From Gammaproteobacteria bacterium (GTDB lineage Bacteria > Pseudomonadota > Gammaproteobacteria > Pseudomonadales > Halieaceae): a stretch of DNA of 45,109 bases. The notes under the pieces are model-generated. The model was not told where the DNA came from. It saw nothing but the letters and a program-made list of their open reading frames with translations, and searched no databases. Positions 17,800 to 25,729 of the stretch are shown here, piece by piece; the stretch's first letter is position 1, and every line of letters starts with the position of its first letter. The DNA lies in the NCBI GenBank assembly GCA_030427485.1, contig JAUICG010000036.1, positions 1 through 45,109 on the forward strand. Direction: 5' to 3'. A program made the position numbers and the translations under genes.

Positions 17800-17983
17800 G
17801 CTGCATAAACCAGGCGAATAGATCCTGGTCTTCGCACAGCATCAACTGCTGGAACGAGCGCCGGTCTGATTCACTCAACTGGGCATACCGCGCGTTGACA
17901 AACGGTTCCAGCACCAGGTCCAGTTCCAGCATGCCGCGCCGCGCGGCCCAACGCATACGGTTCATTTCTTCACGGTCAATCAT
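17717..17983 (-). CDS. sdhE: succinate dehydrogenase flavinylation factor SdhE
   Basis: Small cytosolic protein that promotes covalent FAD attachment to SdhA and FrdA. From the ATG at 17983 it is 88 residues and contains the conserved RRGMLELD motif (RWAARRGMLELDLVL region) and the C-terminal DLFAWFMQR segment. The frame could extend upstream to other ATGs (18010 or 18019), but these give an N-terminus longer than usual. It overlaps ygfX and is divergent from ygfZ. Confidence 0.88.
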   Translation of the reverse strand: MIDREEMNRMRWAARRGMLELDLVLEPFVNARYAQLSESDRRSFQQLMLCEDQDLFAWFMQRVPPDDEDLAQIVRQILQFARPVPEHN

Positions 17984-18104
17984 GCCTGTAATTTTATCCG
18001 GGTGGGTCATCTGTTCCATGCAGTATATCGTCTTAAGTTGTCCGTTGCTGACACGGACACTCACACCGCCTATCATTGGCATTTGGATAAGGAGATTACC
18101 GCGC

Positions 18105-19037
18105 TTGAACTGCCATTACACCATGCTTGAACAGGAAGCCCTGCTGCATATTTCCGGGCCGGATACATTGAAGTTTCTCCAGGGGCAGACAACGTGTGAC
18201 ACGCGCCGGATAGACGCCCGGCACGCGGCCCCGGGGCTGTTCTGTACGCCCAAGGGGAGAGTGCTGTGCGACTTCCTGCTTTTCCAGGTGGCCCCGGAGC
18301 ACGTCGCACTGCGCATGCGCCGGGAAATTCGCACCGCGAGTGCGACGGCGTTTGGCAAGTACATCATCTTTTCCAAAGCTGAAATCGACGCGACAAACGA
18401 CGACTGGGTGAGTGTCTCCGTCTGGGGTCCGGATGCGTCCCGGGCGCTGGCTGCGGTCTTCACCGAAGTACCGGGCGAACGCTTCGGCGCCTGCGACGCC
18501 GACGGCTGCGTGCTGGTTCAGGTGGATGAAGACGGCCAGCAGTTCGAATGTTTCCTGTCGCGTTCCAGCAGTGAAGCGTGGCTCGCACGCATGGAAGCCG
18601 TGATGATCGAGGGCACAGAAACCGAATGGCAGGCCCAGCAAATCCGCAGCGGCATTGCCCGCATCGAGGCGACGGCAGTGGGAGAGTTCGTGCCGCAGGT
18701 ACTGAACTACGATCTGACCGGACACATCAGCTTCAAAAAAGGCTGTTACACCGGGCAGGAGGTAGTGGCGCGCCTGCACTACCTGGGCAAATCCAAGCGT
18801 CGCGCCTACGCGGCCGAACTACCGGAGCAGACTGACTGCGCGAACGCTAGCGCACTCTATGTCGCGGGCTCGGGCCAGAATGTCGGCAGCGTCGTGAACT
18901 GCTGCGGCACGCAGGGAAGAACGCTGCTGTTGGTCTCTGCTACCACGGAGAGCGTGGACAACGGCCTGCGGCTGGGGGCCGAGGACGGTCCGGCGCTCAG
19001 GCTTCTCCAGCTTCCCTATCCACTGGAGGCTGGTTGA
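18105..19037 (+). CDS. ygfZ: YgfZ/GcvT-like folate-dependent Fe-S cluster repair protein
   Basis: Folate-binding protein required for the activity of some Fe-S enzymes such as MiaB. The diagnostic KGCYTGQEVVAR motif is present near residue 215, the N-terminal half has LKFLQGQTTCD, and overall length (310 residues) fits the family. A TTG at 18105 has an AAGGAG site (18089-18094) 10 nt upstream; an in-frame ATG at 18123 is the alternative. Much longer in-frame extensions overlap sdhE and are rejected. It converges on ung. Confidence 0.9.
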   Translation: MNCHYTMLEQEALLHISGPDTLKFLQGQTTCDTRRIDARHAAPGLFCTPKGRVLCDFLLFQVAPEHVALRMRREIRTASATAFGKYIIFSKAEIDATNDDWVSVSVWGPDASRALAAVFTEVPGERFGACDADGCVLVQVDEDGQQFECFLSRSSSEAWLARMEAVMIEGTETEWQAQQIRSGIARIEATAVGEFVPQVLNYDLTGHISFKKGCYTGQEVVARLHYLGKSKRRAYAAELPEQTDCANASALYVAGSGQNVGSVVNCCGTQGRTLLLVSATTESVDNGLRLGAEDGPALRLLQLPYPLEAG

Positions 19038-19080
19038 CCGGCAGCGGTAAGAATACGGCAGGACTGCGACCTGCGTGAAA

Positions 19081-19791
19081 TCAGGGAATTTCCGGCAAGC
19101 GCCAGTCGATGGGTGATTCTCCCCTGCCCTGCAAATAGCGATTGGCCGCGACAAAGTGACCGCAGCCGAAGAAACCCCTGTGCGCGCTCAATGGTGATGG
19201 ATGCGGTGCGCGCAACACACAATGGCGTTTTTCATCGATGATGGCGCCCTTGCGCTGGGCGTAACTGCCCCACAACAGGAATACCACCCCTTCGCGCTGC
19301 CGGTTGATGACCTCGATGACGCGGTCGGTAAATTGCTCCCACCCCCTGCCCTGGTGTGACGCGGCACGGGCGCATTCCACCGACAGCACGCTATTGAGCA
19401 GCAGCACGCCCTGATCAGCCCAGGCGGTGAGGTTTCCGTGAGCGGGAACTGGGATCCCCAGTTCGGCCTGCAGTTCCTTGTAGATATTCTGCAGCGAGGG
19501 GGGAACAGCCACTCCGGGTCTCACTGAAAAACACAGGCCGTGCGCCTGGCCCTCACCATGGTAGGGGTCCTGTCCCAGGATAACCGCCTTGACCCGGTGC
19601 AGCGGCGTATGCCTGAACGCATTGAAAAACTCGCTGCCGCTGGGGAAAATTCGCTTGCCCGCCTGTTTTTCCGCCAACAGGAAAGCGCGCAATTCCCGCA
19701 TGTAGGGTTGCTCGAACTCGCTCGCCAGTGGAACCTGCCAACTCGGTTCGAGATCGATGCGCCTGCGTGTACCCGGGGTGTTCATCCGCAT
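19081..19791 (-). CDS. ung: uracil-DNA glycosylase (family 1)
   Basis: Removes uracil from DNA. 236 residues with the water-activating motif GQDPYH (D75) and the minor-groove loop HPSPLSAHRGFFGC, plus the uracil-binding LLLNSVLSVE region. ATG at 19791 (or 19785). It begins 11 bp after the fused FO synthase gene ends, in the same direction, so it is probably carried at the end of the F420 transcript unless it has its own promoter. No functional link to F420 is known. Confidence 0.96.
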   Translation of the reverse strand: MRMNTPGTRRRIDLEPSWQVPLASEFEQPYMRELRAFLLAEKQAGKRIFPSGSEFFNAFRHTPLHRVKAVILGQDPYHGEGQAHGLCFSVRPGVAVPPSLQNIYKELQAELGIPVPAHGNLTAWADQGVLLLNSVLSVECARAASHQGRGWEQFTDRVIEVINRQREGVVFLLWGSYAQRKGAIIDEKRHCVLRAPHPSPLSAHRGFFGCGHFVAANRYLQGRGESPIDWRLPEIP

Positions 19792-19802
19792 CAGTCGCCG
19801 CG

Positions 19803-22349
19803 TCAGTTGCAGGCTGCCATCAACACCACACTCTCGTAGAGGGTGCTGTCCGGCGAGGTCTGCACCCAGGTCATCGGCAGCGCCTGCGCTGTCAGGGGCT
19901 CGGAACTGTCCCGGCCAATCCGCTTGCTGCGCTGACGTTTCCCGGCGGAGGCGCTGAACACCTCGACCAGCGGCGCTGCCGCAAAGGCGGCTTGCCGCCG
20001 CTCCTCACTCGCGTCTGCGTAGAGCGTAGTGCGCATGCGTGGACGACGCCCGGCCGCACGGATTTTCGCATCCACCAGCGCGGGCGCCCACTCCTGGCCG
20101 TGGCCGGAGCCGGCCGCTCGCGTAATACTCTCGTTCATCAGTGACCCGCCGAGATCATTGGCGCCGGCATTCAAACAGGCGGTAACGCCGTCTCTGCCCA
20201 TCTTCACCCAGGATGCCTGTATGTTGTCTATCAGGCCGTGAAACACGAGCCGCGCCACGGCGTGCATCAGCACGGCTTCGCGGAAGCTGGGACCGCGCCG
20301 CGCAGTACCCTTGAGATACATCGGCGCTTCCATATGCACAAAAGGCAGCGGTACAAATTCAGTGAAACCGCCAGTGCGCTGTTGCAGTGCGCGGATGTGC
20401 AAAAGATGGCTGGCCCAGTGTCGCGGTTTATCAATGTGGCCATACATGATTGTTGCCGTAGTGCGCAAGCCCGCATCGTGCGCCGCCCGCATCACCTCCA
20501 GCCACTGTGCAGTATTCAGCTTGTCCGGGCAGAGGGTGGCGCGTACTTCATCGTGCAGGACTTCCGCTGCCGTTCCCGGCAGTGTATCGAGGCCGGCGTC
20601 GCGCAGCCGGCGCAAAAATACCGGCACACTGATACCGAGCGTGGCTGCGCCCTGCCAGACTTCGAGAGGAGAAAACGCGTGTATATGCATCTGTGGTGTG
20701 ACGCTGCGCACGGTGTGCACAATGTCGATATAGGTTTGCCCGGTGTAATCGGGATGTATACCGCCCTGCATACACACCTCCGTGGCTCCCCGCTCCCAGG
20801 CCTCGACGCACCGGGCCGCGATGTCGTCGCCGCTGATATCGTAAGGCCTGCCGCGCAAATTCTCGCTCTGTTTGCCCTTGGAAAAAGCGCAGAACTGGCA
20901 TTTGAAATAGCACACGTTGGTATAGTTGATATTGCGGTTGACGACATAGCTTACCGTGTCGCCATTCACCGCCTGCCGCAACTGGTTGGCCTGCGCCACG
21001 ACGTAAGAGAAATCCGCCCCTCGCGCATTGAACAGACGCGTCACCTCGCTCTCGTTCAACGCGGCCGTCTCGCGGCATCGCCGGACGATATCACGCACCT
21101 CGCCGGAGACAACCGCCGCTGATGGCAGCGCCGCCAACAACTGCGCGTCAGTACCGGGAACGGGGTGCTCCTCACCGGGTACCCAGTTGTCCCGCCGGGC
21201 GAATCCCGCGGCGTCCGACAGCCGCAGCACGGCCGTTTCCACTTCCGGGGCCAGCCACCGCGGACCATCGCTGGCATAAGCGGGATACACGGTGAGGCGC
21301 TGCTCCAGGAACTTGCCGGCGGCGGCAGTCTCTGTAGCCAAACGCTCCAGGTGCGGCCAGGGTGCCTCCGGGTTCACGTAATCCGGCGTCAGTGGTGACA
21401 CGCCGCCCCAATCGTTGATGCCAGCCGCGACGATCTGCGGCAACACGCCGGGGCTCAGATTGGGGGGCGCCTGGATATTCATCGACGGACCGAACACCAG
21501 CCGGGCGACAGCGATCGTCCAGAGCAGTTCGTTCAGGTCCGGTTCCGGCGCGGCGGACATCAGCGTACCAGGCTTGGCGCGAAAATTCTGAATGATGACT
21601 TCCTGCAGGTGACCGTAACGCTGATGCAGTCTGCGCAGCGCGAGCAAGGATTCGACCCGTTCGCGACGAGTCTCACCGATACCAATGAGCACACCCGAGG
21701 TGAATGGAACCGCGGCCGCGCCCGCCAGTTCCATCGTGCGCAGGCGCCTGGAGGGCTCTTTGTCGGGTGAACCGTAGTGCGGCATACCCTTCTGGCACAG
21801 GCGTTCGGAGGCCGATTCCAACATGACACCCATCGAGGCGCTCACCTGGCGCAAGCCGGCGATTTCATCGGCGTCCATGCAGCCGGCGTTGATGTGCGGC
21901 AGCAACCCTGTTTCCAACAACACCCGACGCGCCACTTCCTTCACATAATCGAGCGTCGTGGCGAACCCCATTTCTGCCAGCGCTTCGCGCGCCGCGCGAT
22001 AGCGCAACTCGGGTTTTTCACCGAGCGTGAACAGCGCCTCCTGGCAACCCAGTTTTGCTCCCTCGCGGCACAGCGATAACACGTCATCCACAGTCATGTA
22101 AGGCTGCCCGATTTTTTTCGGCGTCTGCGCAAACGTGCAGTAGTGGCAGACATCCCGGCACAGGTGCGTCAGCGGGATAAAGACTTTTCGCGAGTAGGTA
22201 ATCACGTTGTGATGGCCCCGATCGCGCAGTTCGGCGGCAACAGCCGCCAGCGATGCCGTATCCTCAATATCCGCCAGCGATACTGCCTGCCGATCGGAGA
22301 GGGAAACACCCCGTCGCAAAGACTCCTGTAACCTCGACCAATCTGACAT
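19803..22349 (-). CDS. cofGH: FO synthase, fused CofG-CofH (FbiC type)
   Basis: Two radical-SAM domains in one 848-residue chain. Together they join tyrosine and the riboflavin precursor 5-amino-6-ribitylamino-uracil to give FO, the chromophore of F420. The N-terminal CofG half has the cluster motif C64-X3-C68-X2-C71 (LCRDVCHYCTFAQ); the C-terminal CofH half has C480-X3-C484-X2-C487 (NVCYFKCQFCAFSKGK). The halves are joined near residue 410-440. The fused form occurs in actinobacteria and in some proteobacteria, while archaea use two proteins. Its ATG shares one base with the cofC stop (TGATG), so translation is coupled. Confidence 0.95.
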   Translation of the reverse strand: MSDWSRLQESLRRGVSLSDRQAVSLADIEDTASLAAVAAELRDRGHHNVITYSRKVFIPLTHLCRDVCHYCTFAQTPKKIGQPYMTVDDVLSLCREGAKLGCQEALFTLGEKPELRYRAAREALAEMGFATTLDYVKEVARRVLLETGLLPHINAGCMDADEIAGLRQVSASMGVMLESASERLCQKGMPHYGSPDKEPSRRLRTMELAGAAAVPFTSGVLIGIGETRRERVESLLALRRLHQRYGHLQEVIIQNFRAKPGTLMSAAPEPDLNELLWTIAVARLVFGPSMNIQAPPNLSPGVLPQIVAAGINDWGGVSPLTPDYVNPEAPWPHLERLATETAAAGKFLEQRLTVYPAYASDGPRWLAPEVETAVLRLSDAAGFARRDNWVPGEEHPVPGTDAQLLAALPSAAVVSGEVRDIVRRCRETAALNESEVTRLFNARGADFSYVVAQANQLRQAVNGDTVSYVVNRNINYTNVCYFKCQFCAFSKGKQSENLRGRPYDISGDDIAARCVEAWERGATEVCMQGGIHPDYTGQTYIDIVHTVRSVTPQMHIHAFSPLEVWQGAATLGISVPVFLRRLRDAGLDTLPGTAAEVLHDEVRATLCPDKLNTAQWLEVMRAAHDAGLRTTATIMYGHIDKPRHWASHLLHIRALQQRTGGFTEFVPLPFVHMEAPMYLKGTARRGPSFREAVLMHAVARLVFHGLIDNIQASWVKMGRDGVTACLNAGANDLGGSLMNESITRAAGSGHGQEWAPALVDAKIRAAGRRPRMRTTLYADASEERRQAAFAAAPLVEVFSASAGKRQRSKRIGRDSSEPLTAQALPMTWVQTSPDSTLYESVVLMAACN

Positions 22350-23086
22350 CAGCTGTACAGTCCTCCATTGATATCGGCATCGTCGATAGCTTCGGCGCTG
22401 TCCGTCATCGTCGCCAGCGCGAGTGTAATACGGGCGCCCAGCTCGGTATTCAGGAGCAACGCGGCGGTGTTACTGCGCGGCCGCAGGTGCAGGCGGCTCA
22501 TCACCGACTGCAGGTCCGCGGGCTCGTCCACATCCACCGCAGTGCCCTCCCGGCGCAGTACTTCCACCGGAATGCCGGCACTGCGCGCGCCGTCCTCGTG
22601 CCCAGCGCAACTATTTGAACCAAAGCAAAACTCCGGCACTGCGCGCGCTCCGAATGCCAGCAAATTCGTACCACTGCCCTCCCGGTCGCAGGCGATCAGG
22701 AGTCCGTCCAGCGCTCTCTGCCGGGCCAGCACATCGCTGATGTCTTCCACCGCAAGCAGCGGCAGGTCGCAATGCAGCACCAGCAACGGGTCCTCTTCCC
22801 GGGCCAGCAAGCGCTCGGTGGCTCGCTGGATCAGCGGATTCAGGCCGCGGCGCGCGAGAAAACTCTCGGGCCAGCAATCGGCATGGTACTTACGGGCAAT
22901 CAATTCAGCACCGGGGTCATCAGAAACCAGTGTGATATGCGAGACTTCCCTGTGCGCTGCGAGCACCGCGAGCACGTCTTCGGCCATGGCCTGTGCCAGC
23001 GCACGACGCTCCGATGGACGCAGCAACCCGCTGAGGCGCGTCTTGGCCTGCACCATATCCTTCAGCGGCAGTAACGCCTGTGCCAC
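22349..23086 (-). CDS. cofC: CofC-type guanylyltransferase (F420 side-chain activation)
   Basis: Activates a three-carbon phospho-acid (2-phospholactate, phosphoenolpyruvate or 3-phosphoglycerate, depending on organism) with GTP for transfer to FO. 245 residues: N-terminal nucleotide-binding start LLPLKDMVQAKTRLSG, then HCDLPLL (D107 region) and TAVDVDEPADL typical of the family. About 45 residues follow the usual end of the fold (from about 200), which is longer than most homologues. GTG start at 23086, 5 bp after cofD. The substrate cannot be told from sequence by eye. Confidence 0.9.
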   Translation of the reverse strand: MAQALLPLKDMVQAKTRLSGLLRPSERRALAQAMAEDVLAVLAAHREVSHITLVSDDPGAELIARKYHADCWPESFLARRGLNPLIQRATERLLAREEDPLLVLHCDLPLLAVEDISDVLARQRALDGLLIACDREGSGTNLLAFGARAVPEFCFGSNSCAGHEDGARSAGIPVEVLRREGTAVDVDEPADLQSVMSRLHLRPRSNTAALLLNTELGARITLALATMTDSAEAIDDADINGGLYS

Positions 23087-23091
23087 GACGT

Positions 23092-24054
23092 TCAGCTTCC
23101 CGCCAACGCCAGCAGGAAGCGCGCCAGGCGCTGCTTGTCTTCCCTGCTTTTCATAACGGTATCTGTCACTGCGACCTCAACTCCCAACACGGCAATATCA
23201 GCCGCCAGTGTAGCGTCACTCTCATCAATCACGAAATAGTCAATCAGGCCCGGGTAGCGCTCGCAGTAGTGCCGGGCGACCCCCAGGGCGGTCACCGGCA
23301 CCGCCAGTTCCGCCATCATTTTAGCTGCCGGACCTTTCAGCGCCAGGCCCGCCACTATGGGTGAAACCAGCAGCAATGGCGCGCGACTATTGCGCAGGGC
23401 CTGCCACACACCAGGGACCTGCAGGATTGGATCAATACTGACATAGGGGTTTGAAGGACAGACGATAATGGCGGAAACGGCTTCGCCCCGAAGCAAGCCC
23501 ATCACATTTTCATTGGGGCGGGCAGCGGCGATACCCTCGAAGTCGAATCCGGTCACTGCCGGCGCGCACTGCTCCTTCACAAAATACTGCTGGAATGGCA
23601 GGTCGCGCCCTGCACAGTGCACTGTCGTTCGCACTGCCTCACCGCACATTGGATGAATGTGGCTGGCAATACCCAACCGTCTGGCAAGTGTCGCTGTAAC
23701 GTGCAACAGGCTGTCACCCTGCGCCAGCCGGTCGGTGCGCCATAAATGAGTCGCCAGGTCCCTGTCGCCGAGGCGAAACCACGTTTCGCCCTCCAGGCGC
23801 TGTAGCGCATCCATCGCATTCCAGGTCTCGCCCTCCAGCCCCCAGCCCTGCGTCGTATTCGCATTGCCTGACAGTGTGTAGAGCAGCGTATCGATATCCG
23901 GACTGATATGCAGGCCGAGATGCCTGAAGTCGTCACCGGTATTGACCATCACATGCAGATTTCCGGGCGGCAGTTCGTCCGCCAGGCCCAACGCCAGTTT
24001 CGCGCCGCCGACACCGCCCGAAAGAGCCAATACAGATGCATCGGCGCTGCCCAT
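23092..24054 (-). CDS. cofD: 2-phospho-L-lactate (or PEP) transferase CofD/FbiA
   Basis: Transfers the activated phospho-acid from the CofC product to FO, giving F420-0 or dehydro-F420-0. 320 residues, as expected. The family signatures are LSGGVGGAKLALGL (11-24) and NTGDDFRHLGLHISPDIDTLLY (38-59, cited in pieces: NTGDDF, GLHISPDIDT), followed by VCPSNPYVSIDPIL. The ATG at 24054 shares one base with the cofE stop, so cofE-cofD are coupled; cofC follows after 5 bp. Confidence 0.94.
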   Translation of the reverse strand: MGSADASVLALSGGVGGAKLALGLADELPPGNLHVMVNTGDDFRHLGLHISPDIDTLLYTLSGNANTTQGWGLEGETWNAMDALQRLEGETWFRLGDRDLATHLWRTDRLAQGDSLLHVTATLARRLGIASHIHPMCGEAVRTTVHCAGRDLPFQQYFVKEQCAPAVTGFDFEGIAAARPNENVMGLLRGEAVSAIIVCPSNPYVSIDPILQVPGVWQALRNSRAPLLLVSPIVAGLALKGPAAKMMAELAVPVTALGVARHYCERYPGLIDYFVIDESDATLAADIAVLGVEVAVTDTVMKSREDKQRLARFLLALAGS

Positions 24055-24821
24055 CAGCGAAACATATCGAGCTTGCGATCGCGCAGCAGGCCGCCCGACC
24101 CCCCGTCGGACGACCTCAGGCGTGCGCCGCGGGCGAGTACCACCGGGCAGGCTTCTGCCGCCTGCCCCATCACCAGCGAGGCGCCTGCCGCCAGTTCGTC
24201 TGCTACCGCGGGTTCCGTTACTTCCAGCACATTGCCGAACATATCCGTACTTCCTATCTGGTTATACAGCGGATCCAGACCGGCTGTACCTATGGCCAGA
24301 CCCACGGTGCCGTTGCGCCAGGCTCTCCCCATGCTGTCATTGATGATGACCTGCGGCGCCACCCCGGCACGCTCGGCAAGCCCGCTGCGCAGCGCGCGCG
24401 CCGAAGCGTCAGGATCTGCGGGGAGCAGCAGCACCCGCGGGTCGCCGGGATCGATCACGATATTGGACTTGTCGATACCGGCATTGGCATGCACATACCC
24501 GTTGTGATGTTCCACGATAATCACACCGGGTCGCACGCGCAGCACTTCCCTGCTCTCCTGCAATATCAACTGGACCAGTCGCGGATCCTTGTCCGCCCGC
24601 GTCGCAAGCGCCGCCGCTTCCGCGCTCACGCTCACATCGACCAGCCGTACATAACGGTTTTCCGCCTTGGATACGATTTTCTGCGCGACAATCAGCGCAT
24701 CGCCCGCCTGCAGCGACAAGTCATTGCGACCCAGCGCCGCGAAAATGAGTTGTACGAGATCGTCGCCGGGCTCCACCAGCGGAAAGTGCAGGAGGGGAAT
24801 CAGTTCCAGCCGGGTTGTCAT
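24054..24821 (-). CDS. cofE: coenzyme F420-0:L-glutamate ligase CofE
   Basis: GTP-dependent ligase adding glutamates to F420-0. 255 residues covering only the ligase domain, with LQAGDALIVAQKIVSKAE and the signature NDSMGRAWRNGTVGLAIG. It lacks the C-terminal nitroreductase-like domain of actinobacterial FbiB. In mycobacteria that domain reduces dehydro-F420-0 and helps extend the tail, so here either the phospho-acid needs no reduction or another protein does it. ATG at 24821, 12 bp after npdG. Confidence 0.93.
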   Translation of the reverse strand: MTTRLELIPLLHFPLVEPGDDLVQLIFAALGRNDLSLQAGDALIVAQKIVSKAENRYVRLVDVSVSAEAAALATRADKDPRLVQLILQESREVLRVRPGVIIVEHHNGYVHANAGIDKSNIVIDPGDPRVLLLPADPDASARALRSGLAERAGVAPQVIINDSMGRAWRNGTVGLAIGTAGLDPLYNQIGSTDMFGNVLEVTEPAVADELAAGASLVMGQAAEACPVVLARGARLRSSDGGSGGLLRDRKLDMFR

Positions 24822-24833
24822 CTCGATCGAGAC

Positions 24834-25511
24834 TTAATCCAACCCGCTGATTTTAATGCCCGCGTGACAACCGTACTGCTTATTGATGGTGATCAGGACG
24901 GAAGTCAGGGCTTCCGCCGCGGCGGCATTGTTAATCATCCCGGCATGAAAACCTCGCATGCCGGCCGCCTCCACGAGCTTTATCACTTCCTCCCGCGCCG
25001 TCTTCTTGTTGCCGCAGACCAGGACATCACACTCCACACCGTGCCCTTCCTGCAGATGGGCGGCGGCGACATTCTGGAACGCCGAGACCACATCGATCCC
25101 CTCGCCCAGTATATCCTGCGCGATCTGGCCGGCACTGCCCTGCGCCGGCAGTTGCACGCGGGCGACTTTCGGGGGAACCAGCGGTACGGTCACATCAATC
25201 AGTATCTTGCCCGCCAGTGCCGGTTTCACCCGTTCCAGTGTGCTCGCCTGGTGACTGAATGGCACGGTGAGCGCGATGATGTCGGCCGCATCGGCCGCGG
25301 CCAGGTTTTCCATCGCACGCACGCTTATCCGGGCGACCCCGCGCTCCGCCATGACTTCGCGCAGGTCCGCAACAGCGGCTTCCGCCTTCTCCTGCGTGCG
25401 CGACCCGATAATGACCTGGTATCCCGCCTGCGCCCAACGCCGGGCGAGGCCCGTTCCCAAATCCCCGGTGCCGCCCAGGATGGCGAGCACGGGCAAGCTT
25501 TCAGTCGTCAT
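24834..25511 (-). CDS. npdG: F420-dependent NADP oxidoreductase
   Basis: Moves hydride between F420 and NADP(H), so it can make F420H2 from NADPH. From the ATG at 25511 the product is 225 residues, beginning with the dinucleotide fold VLAILGGTGDLGTGLARRW and the NADP-type loop IIGSRTQEKA, followed by SAFQNVAAAHLQ and VLVCGNKKTA, typical of NpdG/Fno. Upstream in-frame codons do not resemble the family. It is the first gene of the operon npdG-cofE-cofD-cofC-cofGH-ung and the only F420-using enzyme in the window. No ribosome site stronger than GGGA is seen. Confidence 0.88.
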   Translation of the reverse strand: MTTESLPVLAILGGTGDLGTGLARRWAQAGYQVIIGSRTQEKAEAAVADLREVMAERGVARISVRAMENLAAADAADIIALTVPFSHQASTLERVKPALAGKILIDVTVPLVPPKVARVQLPAQGSAGQIAQDILGEGIDVVSAFQNVAAAHLQEGHGVECDVLVCGNKKTAREEVIKLVEAAGMRGFHAGMINNAAAAEALTSVLITINKQYGCHAGIKISGLD

Positions 25512-25532
25512 AACTTGATTTCCCAGTGGTCT

Positions 25533-25565
25533 GCGGTTGCCAGCTGGTACAGCATTCGCAACCGC
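25533..25565. promoter_or_regulatory. 8-bp perfect inverted repeat in the F420 operon leader
   Basis: GCGGTTGC (25533-25540) and GCAACCGC (25558-25565) are exact reverse complements separated by 17 bp, starting 21 bp upstream of the npdG ATG. It could be an operator for a regulator or an RNA hairpin in the 5' leader. No T-run follows, so it is not a terminator. Confidence 0.4.
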
Positions 25566-25588
25566 CAATGAATTGTGCGTCTGTCGAT

Positions 25589-25619
25589 GTTCTAGCGCCC
25601 GCTGAAAATTTCCAGTCAA
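25589..25619 (-). promoter_or_regulatory. weak candidate promoter of the F420 operon
   Basis: On minus, TTGACT (25614-25619, 5 of 6 to consensus) and TAGAAC (25589-25594, 4 of 6) are 19 bp apart, longer than ideal. A transcript from here would carry the 25533-25565 inverted repeat in a leader of about 70 nt. Confidence 0.25.
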
Positions 25620-25729
25620 TGGGAATTCAGTTAGGATACGCGCAGCCCGAGCATAGTATGGAAATCGCGGACCGATCTCAAGCGGGTTGAATTCCGTGGC
25701 CCGCCAGACAGTTACAGCAGGAGCGAAGT

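Noticed and set aside
22349..23086. Predicting the CofC substrate from individual residues such as the Cys before DLP
   Set aside because: Substrate-deciding residues are reported for other CofC proteins, but I cannot place them reliably without an alignment.
24036..25571. 511-codon open frame on the plus strand
   Set aside because: It is antisense to cofE and npdG, whose products match known families throughout; the translation is low-complexity and His/Arg-rich, as expected of a GC-rich shadow frame.
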